From Kocuria sp. cx-455 (GTDB taxonomy: Bacteria > Actinomycetota > Actinomycetes > Actinomycetales > Micrococcaceae), in assembly GCF_014698015.1 (NCBI RefSeq), contig NZ_JACXBS010000001.1, positions 124,001 through 188,000 on the forward strand: a stretch of 64,000 nucleotides of DNA, given 5' to 3'. The position numbers and the translations under genes were made by a program. A model generated the notes under the pieces. It was not told the origin of the DNA. It worked only from the letters and a program-made list of their open reading frames with translations, and did no database searches. This document shows, one piece after another, positions 16,964-26,736 of the stretch. The stretch's first letter is position 1, and each line of letters starts with the position of its first letter.

Positions 16964-17218
16964 GGGAGTACCTTCAGTAGGTGATTCTGCTCAGGCTTTG
17001 CTCAGAAATGCGCGCCGTCCGGCGCGGAAGCCTCTAGGAGATTACACCCGTTGTCGGGCGCCTCCTTAACCCGGGGACGGGCGAGGTGGCCCGGAATACA
17101 TGGTTCGTAATGCTCGCGTGCACAAGCGCGCCACGGCCCGGCATCACCGATGGGCGCTCAACCGGCGGGTACTTTTGTCGTCAACCGACCGTGACCGCCT
17201 CGAGAAATGGGCCGCGCC

Positions 17219-18781
17219 ATGTCCTCGCCATCACAGCCAGCCACCTCCCGTAAGAGGCCGAAGAGCGGCGAGGGTCCGCTGCTCAGGGTGCTCAACTGGA
17301 TTGAATGGGTGGGCAACAAACTTCCGGATCCGTTCTGGTTGTTCTTCATTCTGGCGGGCATCGTGTTGCTGCTCAGCTGGATCCTCTCCGCGGTGGGGCT
17401 GAGCGCGGTGAACCCGGCCACGGACGAAACCATCCGGGTCACCAACCTCCTGGCCCCGGACGGCCTGCGGCAGATCGTCTCGGACGCGGTCACCAACTTT
17501 GTGGAGTTCCCGCCGCTGGGGCTGGTCGTCGTGATCCTGTTGGGCGTTGCGGTGGCCGAGGAATCCGGGATGCTCTCGGCCGCGCTGCGCGGTTCGGTCT
17601 CGCGCGTGGGCCCCAAGTGGCTGACGTTCGTGCTCGCACTGACCGGCATCACCGGCTCGATCGCGGCGGACGCCATGTATGTGGTGCTCATCCCGCTCGG
17701 CGCGCTCGCCTTCAAAGCGGCCGGTCGCTCGCCGGTGGTCGGGTTGATCGTCGCGTTCTGCGCGGTCGCGGCGGGCTTCAACGCATCGCTGTTGCCCACG
17801 GCGTCGGACGCGTTGCTCGCGGGCATTACGACGGCGGCCGCGGGCCTCATCGACGACAGCGTGCTGGTCACTCCCATTTCCAATTACTTCTTCACGTTCG
17901 TCTCATCCCTGGTGTTGGCCGCGATCATCACCGTGGTCACCGAAACCGTGCTGGCCAAGCGTGGTGAGGCCATCGAGGAGGACACGGACACCAAGGAACA
18001 GAACATGGGCAGCTTCGAGGACATGTTTCTCACCCCTCGTGAGAAGCGCGGCCTGCGCAACAGCGGCATTGCCTTTGCCGTCATGCTCGCCATGTACCTG
18101 GCGTTACTGCTGACCCCGGGCTCACCCCTGCGCGCCGAGGACGGCTCCATCCTGATGTCCCCGCTGCTGCTGAACGTGGGCATTGTGATCGCGTTGATGT
18201 TCGCGGTCATGGGCTGGGTCTACGGTCGCGCCGCCAGGACCATGACCCGGGCCCGGCAGATCCCGGAAGCCATGGCCAAGGGGCTGTCCTCCGTGGCGCC
18301 GGTGCTCGTGCTGTTCTTCGCGGCCGCGCAGTTCACGGCGTACTTCCAATGGTCCGGAATCGGCCCGGTGCTCGCGGTCTACGGCGCGGACTTCATTGGT
18401 GGACTGGGGCTGCACCCGATCATCACGTTCACCGGTGTGGTGGCCATCGTGGCGGTCATGAACCTGCTGATCACCTCCGGTTCCGCGCAGTGGACCCTGC
18501 TGGCGCCGGTCATAGTCCCCATGCTCATGCTGCTGAACGTGTCACCGGAAATGACGCAGGCGCTGTTCCGGATCGGCGATTCACCCACCAACGTGATCAG
18601 CCCGGTCAGCCCATATTTCGCGCTGGTACTGGGGTACTTGCGGCGCTACCAGAAAGAGGCCGGGGTGGGCACCCTGATCTCGCTGGTGCTGCCCATTTCC
18701 ATTGCCATGCTGGTCGGCTGGTTTGCGCTGTTCGTGCTCTGGTACGTGCTGGGCATCCCGTTGGGACCGCAGGATCTGTAA
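17219..18781 (+). CDS. abgT: AbgT-family transporter
   Basis: AbgT proteins import p-aminobenzoyl-glutamate or, in some bacteria, export sulfonamides. The product is about 520 residues with 9-11 membrane segments. Visible signatures are GNKLPDPFWLFFILAG at the start, FVEFPPLGLVVVILLGVAVAEESGMLSA, SIAADAMYVVLIPLGALAFKAAGRSPVVG, the Asn/Ser-rich FNASLLPTASDALLAGITTAAA, and SGSAQWTLLAPVIVPML with FRIGDSPTNVISPVSPYF near the end. I prefer ATG 17219 (MSSPSQPATS); ATG 17207 is four codons upstream and equally open. The next gene starts 25 bases downstream, so they may be cotranscribed. Confidence 0.88.
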   Translation: MSSPSQPATSRKRPKSGEGPLLRVLNWIEWVGNKLPDPFWLFFILAGIVLLLSWILSAVGLSAVNPATDETIRVTNLLAPDGLRQIVSDAVTNFVEFPPLGLVVVILLGVAVAEESGMLSAALRGSVSRVGPKWLTFVLALTGITGSIAADAMYVVLIPLGALAFKAAGRSPVVGLIVAFCAVAAGFNASLLPTASDALLAGITTAAAGLIDDSVLVTPISNYFFTFVSSLVLAAIITVVTETVLAKRGEAIEEDTDTKEQNMGSFEDMFLTPREKRGLRNSGIAFAVMLAMYLALLLTPGSPLRAEDGSILMSPLLLNVGIVIALMFAVMGWVYGRAARTMTRARQIPEAMAKGLSSVAPVLVLFFAAAQFTAYFQWSGIGPVLAVYGADFIGGLGLHPIITFTGVVAIVAVMNLLITSGSAQWTLLAPVIVPMLMLLNVSPEMTQALFRIGDSPTNVISPVSPYFALVLGYLRRYQKEAGVGTLISLVLPISIAMLVGWFALFVLWYVLGIPLGPQDL

Positions 18782-18806
18782 GAAACACACAGTAAGGGGA
18801 GAGGCT

Positions 18807-21452
18807 ATGTCTTCATCAGCGTACGGTCCGGCGGGCGAGCCGCGGCCGGAGCACGAACCGCAGGGTTCGCAAACAACCAAGACCATGCCGGCGGTCGGTG
18901 GACCCACGGGTGAGAGACCTGCCACCGCCCCGGGTGCCGCAGGGTCGCAACTGCCCGCACCCCTGCGCGCCATGACCGGCAGGCACTGGTTCGTCCCGGT
19001 GATTGCGGGAGTCGGAGGCTATCTGGCCACGGTCCTTGCCACGGTGTTCGCCCTACTGATCACCGTGATGGGACTCGCACTGGCCGGAGATTCGTCGACC
19101 AACGACCTCACCTCGGACGTCACCGGGGGCCTGGAGACGAGCCCTGACGGCAATCAGGTGTGGGTGCTCATCTGTCTCCCCTTCCAGCTGGCGGCGCTCG
19201 CGTTCCTGGCCCCGCTCCGGCTGGTCATGAGCGGAGCCGGGGAAGGCGCCTCCATGGGGCTGATCTTCCCTCTCTACCTCCCCCTTTTGTGTGGCATTGC
19301 CACCGCGTGGCTGCTGGCGCGCAAGCTCAGTGGCCGCCTCACCCTCGACAACCGTGTGGTCCACTGGCTCATGGCGGCCATCGCCGGCCTGGCGTGGGCG
19401 GCCACGGCGCTCATCATCACGGCCATCACCGCGGTGCGCACGGAGGTTCCGCTGTTCCTGTCCACCCTTGAGATGCGATTGACCGGCGTCAGCTTCGCCC
19501 TGGTCGCGGTCACCTTCCTGGTGGGGTTGTTGAGCACGGCCGCGGCCCTAGACGTTCGGGTCGCGCAGCCCGCGCCCGGCCGCGTGGTGACCACCACCGA
19601 GCGGTATGCTCCGGGCTTGCTCTCCGTGCTGCGCCCCGTGGTGGTTCACCTCCTGGTGTTCTGCGTCTTGGCAGGCCTCGGAATCGTGGTCTACGCATTC
19701 GTGGAGGGCGGCGCCGCGGCGGGATTCTCGGCGGTGCTCTGGGTGCCCATGGCCGCCGGCATGTTGTTCGTGCTTTCGCACCTGTCGGCCGTCACCATCA
19801 CCGGCGCGGGTGGCTGGCTCGCGGAGGCCTCGGGGTCCTCGAACGTCGCCTACCTGTGGACCGACAATGATCAGCCCGTGTGGGCCATGCTCCTCCTGAT
19901 TCTGCTGGCAGTGGTCTCGGCAGTGTGTGCCGCGCTGAGCTGGACGCACGTGCGTCCGGTGGATCAGCGGGTCGCCGGCGCGGTGCAGTCGTGGGCCGTC
20001 TTGCCGGTTGCGTATTTCCTCCTGGGGTTGCTGTTCATGTGGTTGTTGCGCGCCTCCGGTCAGCTGGGTGGGCTGCTCGGCCTGGACGGTGTCCTGGCCG
20101 TGCGTCCTGTCGCGTGGACGTGCATCGTGTTCCTGCTCTGGGGCGCCGCCATCGAGGCGCTCGCCCGGTTCGTGGCGCCGGCGTTGGTCGGTGTGCTCCC
20201 CGGCGGCGTGAATCGGGCTCTTCGCGGCTCGGACCGGGCGCGGGGCCGGGCCGCCGTGGTCGCGGCGGCAGCGGCCATGGCGGGCGGCGCGGCGGCAACG
20301 GCTGCGGGACGCGCCCCGCACGACGACGCCGCACGGCCGACCTACGAGCCCGGCTCCGGTCCCGCGTACGGCTCGGGCGCTGCCCCCTCGGTGGCAACAC
20401 CAGCGCCCAGGGAGCCCATGGACCCGGCCAAGAAGAGACGGATTCGCCTGCTGGTCATCATCGTGGGGTCAGTCATCCTGCTGGCCGTCATTGCGGCCGT
20501 CGTGTTCTCCGTGGTCAGCCGAACGGCATTCGGGCCGGACAAGAAGGCCGAAGAGCTCATGGAGGCCGCGGTGAACGGAGATGCCCAGCGGGTGATCGAA
20601 CTGGCCGATCCGAACGTGTCCACGCAGCAGCGCGGTCTACTCACGAATGACATTTACAGCGCTGCCGAGAATCGGATCTCCTCCTACGAGATCACCGACA
20701 CCACGGTCACCGGGAACAGCGCCGTGGTGGACGCAACGGTCACCCAGGACAATGTGACCACGGACGTGGCCATGAACCTCGTGTCGGACGGTCGTGACGG
20801 GTTGTTCAAGTCTTGGCGCCTTGAGAGCCCGGAATCACTGCTGTATCAGGAGGCCACGGTCCAGGTGCCCGCCGGTGTCGACACCATGAACGTCAACGGG
20901 AACCCGGTGAGTATTCCGAGTGAAGCGGAACCGCATTCCGTCTCACTCACGGTGCTGCCCGGCGATTACGACATGTCCGTGGACGCCCCCAGTAAGTACG
21001 TGACCTACGGCGAACCGCAAACGGCAGAGGTGCGCGCGGATGACCGGTTCATGAGCGACACCGTGCAGTTCTCCATGGAGCACACCCCGGAACTGGTGCA
21101 GGAGGCCACGCGGGTGGCCAACGCCAAGCTGGACGAGTGCGCGGCGTCGGGATCCTTCGATCCGGAAGGGTGTTCCTTCGGGTTCAATTCCTACGCGGAC
21201 GACGAGGACTACCGGAACCCCACATGGACCATCACCGAATACCCGGAGTACGAGGTCTACGGAAGTGGCGACTCCCTGACCCTGAGCACGTCCTCCGCGG
21301 GCGAGGCCAAGCTCGAATACCAGTACAACTCCGAGTGGGATGACGATGAGCCGGCGGACTGGGAGGACCAGGACACGGAGACGAGCCTCTACGGCTCCGG
21401 TGATCTGGTCGTCACCGGCGAGACGGTGGAGGTGAACTTCTCCGACTACTGA
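18807..21452 (+). CDS. Large polytopic membrane protein with extracytoplasmic C-terminal domain, unknown function
   Basis: This is an 881-residue protein. Residues 1-50 are hydrophilic and Pro/Gly/Glu-rich. About 55-470 hold roughly ten membrane segments in long Ala/Leu/Val runs. About 475-540 is a Gly/Ala/Pro linker, and KKRRIRLLVIIVGSVILLAV begins a further membrane helix. About 571-881 is a predicted extracytoplasmic region. It begins with a DUF4878/NTF2-like segment (KKAEELMEAAVNGDAQRVIE) and continues with TcaA/YvbJ-like repeats (VQVPAGVDTMNVNGNPVSIP, VLPGDYDMSVDAPSKYVTYG). The end is acidic (EWDDDEPADWEDQDTET). ATG 18807 has AGGGGAGAGG directly upstream. The domain likeness suggests envelope stress or wall-linked sensing, but no function can be assigned. 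Confidence 0.7.
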   Translation: MSSSAYGPAGEPRPEHEPQGSQTTKTMPAVGGPTGERPATAPGAAGSQLPAPLRAMTGRHWFVPVIAGVGGYLATVLATVFALLITVMGLALAGDSSTNDLTSDVTGGLETSPDGNQVWVLICLPFQLAALAFLAPLRLVMSGAGEGASMGLIFPLYLPLLCGIATAWLLARKLSGRLTLDNRVVHWLMAAIAGLAWAATALIITAITAVRTEVPLFLSTLEMRLTGVSFALVAVTFLVGLLSTAAALDVRVAQPAPGRVVTTTERYAPGLLSVLRPVVVHLLVFCVLAGLGIVVYAFVEGGAAAGFSAVLWVPMAAGMLFVLSHLSAVTITGAGGWLAEASGSSNVAYLWTDNDQPVWAMLLLILLAVVSAVCAALSWTHVRPVDQRVAGAVQSWAVLPVAYFLLGLLFMWLLRASGQLGGLLGLDGVLAVRPVAWTCIVFLLWGAAIEALARFVAPALVGVLPGGVNRALRGSDRARGRAAVVAAAAAMAGGAAATAAGRAPHDDAARPTYEPGSGPAYGSGAAPSVATPAPREPMDPAKKRRIRLLVIIVGSVILLAVIAAVVFSVVSRTAFGPDKKAEELMEAAVNGDAQRVIELADPNVSTQQRGLLTNDIYSAAENRISSYEITDTTVTGNSAVVDATVTQDNVTTDVAMNLVSDGRDGLFKSWRLESPESLLYQEATVQVPAGVDTMNVNGNPVSIPSEAEPHSVSLTVLPGDYDMSVDAPSKYVTYGEPQTAEVRADDRFMSDTVQFSMEHTPELVQEATRVANAKLDECAASGSFDPEGCSFGFNSYADDEDYRNPTWTITEYPEYEVYGSGDSLTLSTSSAGEAKLEYQYNSEWDDDEPADWEDQDTETSLYGSGDLVVTGETVEVNFSDY

Positions 21453-21467
21453 TGACTCTTCGGTGAC

Positions 21468-22973
21468 CTACGACAGGGTCCCGGACAACCGCGCCCGCAT
21501 CCGACGGGACGGTAGGTTGAGACCCTGAATCTTCACGGTGGTGCCGTGGGAGCGGTACTTGTCCGTGACGGCATCCACGGCGGCCACCGTGGAGGCATCC
21601 CAGATGTGCGACTCGCTGAAGTCGATCACCACGGTGGCCGGGTCCTCCGCATAGTGGAACTGGGTGTAGAGGTCGTTGGAGGAGGCGAAGAACAATTCGC
21701 CGCGCACGCGGTAGGTGGCCACGGCGGCGTCGTCGGGAGTCACCGTACGATCCACCGTGACCACGTGCGCCACGCGCCGAGCGAAGCCAATCATCGCCGC
21801 CAGGACACCGGCCGCAACCCCGAGCGCCAGGTTGTGCGTGGCCACCGTGACGGCAACGGTCACGAGCATGACCACGGTTTCGGACAGCGGCATACGGCGC
21901 AGCGTCGAGGGGCGGATGGAATGCCAGTCGAAGGTCGCCCAGGCCACGAAAATCATGACGGCGGCCAGCGCGGCCATGGGAATCATGCCCACGATCTCAC
22001 CGAGCAGCACCACGAGCAACAGAAGGAAGAGCCCGGACAGAAACGTGGAGATCCGGGTGCGCGCACCCGAGGCCCGCACGTTGATCATCGTCTGCCCGAT
22101 CATGGCGCAACCGCCCATGGTGCCGAACATGCCGCTGACCACGTTGCCCACGCCCTGACCCCAGGTTTCACGGGTCTTGTTGGAGGGGGTGTCGGTGATG
22201 TCGTCCACGAGTTTCGCGGTCATGAGCGACTCCATGATGCCCACCACCGCCATGGTCAGGGCGAACGGCGCGATGATCTGCAGGGTGTCCAGGGTGTAGG
22301 GGACGTCCGGGACGATCAGCTGGGGCCAGGAATCGGGGAGTTTCCCCTTGTCACCCACCGTGGGCACGTTCAAACCGAGCAGCACCACCACGGGGGTGAG
22401 CAGCAGGATCACCAAGAGCGGCGCGGGCACCGCGGTGGTGATTCTGGGCAGGCCGAACACGATCAGTAGTGCCACCGCGGCAATCGGGTACACCGCCCAC
22501 GGCACGTCGATGAGTTCCTCGAGCTGCGGGATGAACAGCAGAATGCCCAGCGCGTTCACGAAGCCCACCATCACCGAACGCGGAACAAAGCGCATGATCC
22601 GAGCGAACCCCACCGCGCCCAGCCCGATCTGGAAAACACCCGCCAGGATCACCGCGGCGATCAGGTAGTTCACGCCGTGGGATGCCACCAGCGGGGCCAT
22701 GACCAGCGCGGTGGCCCCGGTGGCGGCGGAAATCATGGCGGGACGCCCACCCACGAACGCCAACGTCATGGCCATGAGGGCCGCCGCGAACAACCCCACC
22801 TGCGGGTCCACGCCGGCGATCACGGAGAAGGCAATGGCCTCGGGAATCAGGGCCAACCCCACCACCAGGGCACCCAGCACCTCGGTCTTGAGCCACGACG
22901 GGGTGCGCAGAGTACGAGCCACGGACTGGCGCTGCAGCGGCGTGACGTGGTGGACGCGCGCGAAAGAGGACAC
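21468..22973 (-). CDS. SulP-family anion transporter with STAS domain
   Basis: SulP proteins carry sulfate, bicarbonate or dicarboxylates across the membrane. In 501 residues there are about 10-12 membrane segments: LKTEVLGALVVGLALIPEAI with the conserved Pro-Glu of SulP, VGLFAAALMAMTLAFVGGRP, MISAATGATALVMAPL and CAMIGQTMINVRASGARTRIS. A C-terminal STAS domain occupies about 410-495 (ATVVIDFSESHIWDASTVAAVD). GTG 22973 is preferred because GGGAG lies five bases upstream, while the open frame to 23048 is Pro/Arg-rich. The anion is not determined; BicA-like bicarbonate uptake is as plausible as sulfate. Confidence 0.88.
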   Translation of the reverse strand: MSSFARVHHVTPLQRQSVARTLRTPSWLKTEVLGALVVGLALIPEAIAFSVIAGVDPQVGLFAAALMAMTLAFVGGRPAMISAATGATALVMAPLVASHGVNYLIAAVILAGVFQIGLGAVGFARIMRFVPRSVMVGFVNALGILLFIPQLEELIDVPWAVYPIAAVALLIVFGLPRITTAVPAPLLVILLLTPVVVLLGLNVPTVGDKGKLPDSWPQLIVPDVPYTLDTLQIIAPFALTMAVVGIMESLMTAKLVDDITDTPSNKTRETWGQGVGNVVSGMFGTMGGCAMIGQTMINVRASGARTRISTFLSGLFLLLLVVLLGEIVGMIPMAALAAVMIFVAWATFDWHSIRPSTLRRMPLSETVVMLVTVAVTVATHNLALGVAAGVLAAMIGFARRVAHVVTVDRTVTPDDAAVATYRVRGELFFASSNDLYTQFHYAEDPATVVIDFSESHIWDASTVAAVDAVTDKYRSHGTTVKIQGLNLPSRRMRARLSGTLS

Positions 22974-23130
22974 GGAACTCCCGGGTGAGATCGAGTATGA
23001 GATGCAAGGCGATGGGCGTGGAGGGCCCGGGCGTGGAGCTGGACGCATTCTGATCGACGTTAGAGCCAGGGATCGGCCTGTTCTTGGTCTTATCGTCGAT
23101 CAAGTTGCACGGGGCGGCCAACCCAGGACG

Positions 23131-24552
23131 CTAGGGCAGCGGAACCGGGCCCTCGGAACCGGCCGGGTACTCGAGCAGGGCAGCGTCAGTGACGTAGGCG
23201 TTCTTGATGAGATCAATGATCCGCCAGCCCTCTTCGGTCGCGTCCGCGCGCACGGTGAAGGTGGGGTCCCCGTCCAGGATCCAGCGCATCACGGAGCCGT
23301 AAGCGGTGAGGCCGGGGGCGGGGGTGCCGCTGGACAGCGTCAACCGGTTCATGCCCCGGGAGTCGTAGGGGCTACCCACGTTGAGTTCGATCTGCACCTG
23401 CTCGTCCTCGAAACCCACGCTCAGGGCATTGGGGGCCAGCGGGTGCGGCCAGCCCTCGTATCCGTGCGGCGGTTGCCGGAACGTGACCCGAATGTGCTGG
23501 ACCGGATTGCCGATGGCCTTGCCCGAACGCAGCGTGACGGGCACACCGTTCCACCGCCACGTGTCCACTTCGAGGGTGACCTGGGCAAACGTTTCCGTCT
23601 CCCGGGAGGGGTCCACGCCATCTTCGGAAGCGTAATCGGGGAGCTCGTGACCGCCCACGGTGCCCGCTGTGTACCGGCCGCGAACCACGGGCGTGATCGA
23701 CTCGTAGTGGGGCGAACGGGTGGAAGAATCTTCATTCCACAACCGGGCGGCGCGGAGGATGTGCGCGGTATTCGCGGGGACCTCCACGGGGTCGAAACGC
23801 GAGGGTGGCTCCATCATGATCAACGCCATGACCTGCAGCAGGTGGGACTGGATCATGTCCTCGGCGGCGCCGGTGGAGTCGTAGAAACCGGCCCGGCCCT
23901 CCAGGGCCAGGGTCTCGTCGAAGACGATCTCAATGGATTCAATGTGCTCACGGTTCCAGATCGGCTCGAACATCCGGTTGCCGAAGCGCAGTCCACTCAC
24001 GTCGAGAACCCCGGGCATGCCCAGGAAGTGGTCCACGCGGAACGTGTGTTCCTCATCGACCAGCTGGCCGACCAGGGAATTGAGTTCGCGGGCCGATTCC
24101 AGGTCCGTACCCACGGGCTTCTCGAGAGCAAGGCAGAGATCATCGGGCAGCGAATCCAGGCTCTTCAGGGCCTCACAGGCCTTCCGGGTGATCGCCGGCG
24201 CCAGAGCGAAATACAGGCAGACCGGTCCTGCCACGTCATCGAGCAGCGCGGCCAGTTGGGACGCATCGGCCGCGTCGCATTCGATCCAGCGCGTGGACTC
24301 TTTCACCCGATCCACGGAGGGGCCGGTGGCGCCCACGGAATCGAACGCCTTGGCGACCGTTTGGGGCCAATCGGCGCCCCGAACGTCGTCGTCGGGACCC
24401 AGCGGGCCGGGAAAGGCACCGCGGGCGGATCCGATCACTGTGATGTCCCGTTCGGGCTGGTGGTCGAGCAGCGTGCCCAGGCCGGGAAGAAGTAGGCGGG
24501 CCGTGAGATCTCCGGAGGCGCCTAGGATGACCAGTGTCCTGATGTTGTCCAT
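23131..24552 (-). CDS. zwf: Divergent glucose-6-phosphate dehydrogenase paralogue
   Basis: This 473-residue protein of the G6PDH family oxidises a hexose (phosphate) with NAD(P)+. The N-terminal coenzyme site GASGDLTARLLLPGL, the LEKPVGTDLESA segment and the catalytic Asp-His dyad (Asp174 in RVDHF and His in DMIQSHLLQ) are present, as is LRSGKAIG. The nearly invariant RIDHYLGKE is here RVDHFLGMPG: the lysine that binds the substrate phosphate is Met and the next Glu is Pro. Substrate recognition is therefore probably altered. It is not in an opcA/pgl/tal pentose-phosphate operon; instead it diverges from a GH15 glucosidase, suggesting a sugar-related side role. The symbol denotes family only. 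Confidence 0.8.
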   Translation of the reverse strand: MDNIRTLVILGASGDLTARLLLPGLGTLLDHQPERDITVIGSARGAFPGPLGPDDDVRGADWPQTVAKAFDSVGATGPSVDRVKESTRWIECDAADASQLAALLDDVAGPVCLYFALAPAITRKACEALKSLDSLPDDLCLALEKPVGTDLESARELNSLVGQLVDEEHTFRVDHFLGMPGVLDVSGLRFGNRMFEPIWNREHIESIEIVFDETLALEGRAGFYDSTGAAEDMIQSHLLQVMALIMMEPPSRFDPVEVPANTAHILRAARLWNEDSSTRSPHYESITPVVRGRYTAGTVGGHELPDYASEDGVDPSRETETFAQVTLEVDTWRWNGVPVTLRSGKAIGNPVQHIRVTFRQPPHGYEGWPHPLAPNALSVGFEDEQVQIELNVGSPYDSRGMNRLTLSSGTPAPGLTAYGSVMRWILDGDPTFTVRADATEEGWRIIDLIKNAYVTDAALLEYPAGSEGPVPLP

Positions 24553-24627
24553 ACCCCTACGTTATGGCACCCGGGTGAACCGGCAGGGGTGAGATCTTCC
24601 AGGTGTCCGCAGGTTGCTGATGATTGA

Positions 24628-26724
24628 ATGACCCCTATGAGTACCCCTCTTGAGGACTATGCCCTGCTGGCCGATCTCCACACCGGACCGCTGGTGTCCC
24701 GAGAGGGCAGCGTGGACTGGTTGTGCTTCCCGCGCTTCGATTCCCCCGCGGTGTTCTGCTCGATCCTGGGCGACGAGGACAATGGTCGCTGGAAACTCTC
24801 CGCGGTGGACGGTGAGGTGGTCTCGCGCCGTTACATCCCCCGAACGTTCGTGCTGGAAACCGAGTGGCGCACGCCCACCGGTCGTGTTCGGGTCACGGAC
24901 TTCCTGCCGCCCAGTGACGTTCATGCGGACCTGGTGCGTCGCGTGGAATGCCTCGAAGGCACGGTCCAGGTGGCGCACGATCTGCGCATCCGCTTCGATT
25001 ACGGCCGGGTTACCCCGTGGATCCGTCGCGTGGAACTCAATCCGCCCGGTGCCCAATCCCACGATCATGACCACGCGGCTCAGTCGTCGCGGTCCGGCAC
25101 GGAGCCTCACCCGGTGGGCACCAACCAGGACCTGCGCGAACAGGACGGGCAGGGTCCTTTGGAGCGTTCGTTCAAGAGCCGAACCGATGCCGGCTCGTAC
25201 AAGAATTTCCGCGGCAGGGTCCGCCACGCGGCAAAGAAGGCTTCGGCCAGGCGGGACGTGGAGCGCGGTCTGCTTGCCGTGGCCGGCCCGGACGCGTTGC
25301 TGCTGACCGGGCCGCAGCTGAAGCCCTACCTGTTGGATCGCAACGGAAAGTCCGTGCCCTCGCGCGGTGAGAAGGCGCACGGCCCCGGCGCGGACATTCG
25401 TGTACTCGAAAAACTGCGACGGGGCCACCAGGGCACGTTCGATCTCACTGCGGGGGACCGGATGGACTGGGTGCTCACATGGTGCCACTCCTACGACCAA
25501 CTTCCCGTTCCGGCGGAACCGGGTCTCGCCCAGGAGGCCACCGAAGAGTTCTGGCGCGACTGGGCCTCCGACGTGACCTCCGACGGTGAGTACGACGAGG
25601 CAGTGTCGCGCTCGCTGCTCGTGTTGCGTGCGCTGACCGATTCGGAGACCGGCGGCATTGTGGCTGCCCCCACGGCGAGCCTTCCCGAGGACTTCGGCGG
25701 TGAGCGGAACTGGGACTACCGCTACACATGGTTGCGGGACGCGGCGCTGACCATTGAGGTTCTGGTGCAGCACAACCACCAGGACGGCGCGCTCTTGTGG
25801 CGGGACTGGTTGCTGCGAGCGGTCGCGGCGGACCCGGACCAGTTGCAGATCATGTACGGCGTCGATGGGCGGCGGAATCTCGCGGAACACGAGCTGGGGC
25901 ACCTGAGCGGTTACGAAGCCTCGGCTCCCGTGCGCGTGGGCAACGGCGCCGTGAACCAGTACCAGGCGGACGTCGTGGGCGAGGTGATGATCGCGCTGGC
26001 CACCCTGCGCGAGGCCGGGATCAAGGAGAACAACTACTCGTGGGGGTTGCAGTGCAACCTCATGGCCTTCTGCGAGATCCACATGGACGTGCCGGACAAC
26101 GGGATCTGGGAGATGCGCGGTGAACCGCACTTCTTCACCCACGGTCGCGTGATGATGTGGGCGGCGTTCAACGAGGGCATCCGGGCCGTGCGAGAACACG
26201 GGCTCGTGGGCGACGTCGAGCACTGGACCACGTTGCGGGACCGCCTGCATGACGAGATCTGGGAGAAGGGCTACAACAAGGAACTCGGGATCTTCACGCA
26301 GACCTACGACAACACCGAGGTGGACGCGTCCCTGCTGCAGCTGCCGCACACCGGGTTCATCGAACCTGATCATCCGGCCATGCTGCGCACCACCGCGCGG
26401 ATCGAGGAGGACCTGCAGGGCGGCTACGGGCAGGTTTGGCGCTACCGCACCTTCGATTCCGGTGAGTCCATGGACGGTTTGAAAGGCCACGAGTACCCGT
26501 TCGTGATCTGCACCTTCTGGCTCGTGGAGCAGTACGCGCGTTCGGGCCGGCTGGACGAGGCCCGCGAGCTCATGCGCACCACGGTCGGGTTCTCATCGGA
26601 CCTGGGCCTGCTGGCAGAAGAGTACGACGTCGCCGCGCACAGGATGGCGGGCAACTTTCCCCAGGCGTTCAGTCACCTGGGATTGATTCGTGCGGCGGAC
26701 GCGCTGCGGGAGGCGGGTGGGTGA
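24628..26724 (+). CDS. GH15 glucoamylase/trehalase-like glycoside hydrolase
   Basis: GH15 enzymes are inverting hydrolases releasing glucose from alpha-glucans or trehalose; many actinobacterial members are trehalases. The 698-residue protein starts with the GH15 N-terminal domain (EDYALLADLHTGPLVSREGS, WLCFPRFDSPAVFC). Its (alpha/alpha)6 barrel contains NWDYRYTWLRDAALTIE, GYEASAPVRVGNGAVNQYQ, and the C-terminal acid region YNKELGIFTQTYDNTEVDAS. Residues about 142-215 form an unusual His/Gln/Arg-rich insert. The start is ATG 24628 or ATG 24637. It is divergent from the zwf-like gene. There is no signal peptide, so it works in the cytosol. Confidence 0.88.
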   Translation: MTPMSTPLEDYALLADLHTGPLVSREGSVDWLCFPRFDSPAVFCSILGDEDNGRWKLSAVDGEVVSRRYIPRTFVLETEWRTPTGRVRVTDFLPPSDVHADLVRRVECLEGTVQVAHDLRIRFDYGRVTPWIRRVELNPPGAQSHDHDHAAQSSRSGTEPHPVGTNQDLREQDGQGPLERSFKSRTDAGSYKNFRGRVRHAAKKASARRDVERGLLAVAGPDALLLTGPQLKPYLLDRNGKSVPSRGEKAHGPGADIRVLEKLRRGHQGTFDLTAGDRMDWVLTWCHSYDQLPVPAEPGLAQEATEEFWRDWASDVTSDGEYDEAVSRSLLVLRALTDSETGGIVAAPTASLPEDFGGERNWDYRYTWLRDAALTIEVLVQHNHQDGALLWRDWLLRAVAADPDQLQIMYGVDGRRNLAEHELGHLSGYEASAPVRVGNGAVNQYQADVVGEVMIALATLREAGIKENNYSWGLQCNLMAFCEIHMDVPDNGIWEMRGEPHFFTHGRVMMWAAFNEGIRAVREHGLVGDVEHWTTLRDRLHDEIWEKGYNKELGIFTQTYDNTEVDASLLQLPHTGFIEPDHPAMLRTTARIEEDLQGGYGQVWRYRTFDSGESMDGLKGHEYPFVICTFWLVEQYARSGRLDEARELMRTTVGFSSDLGLLAEEYDVAAHRMAGNFPQAFSHLGLIRAADALREAGG

Positions 26725-26736
26725 GCGGCCCGCCGC

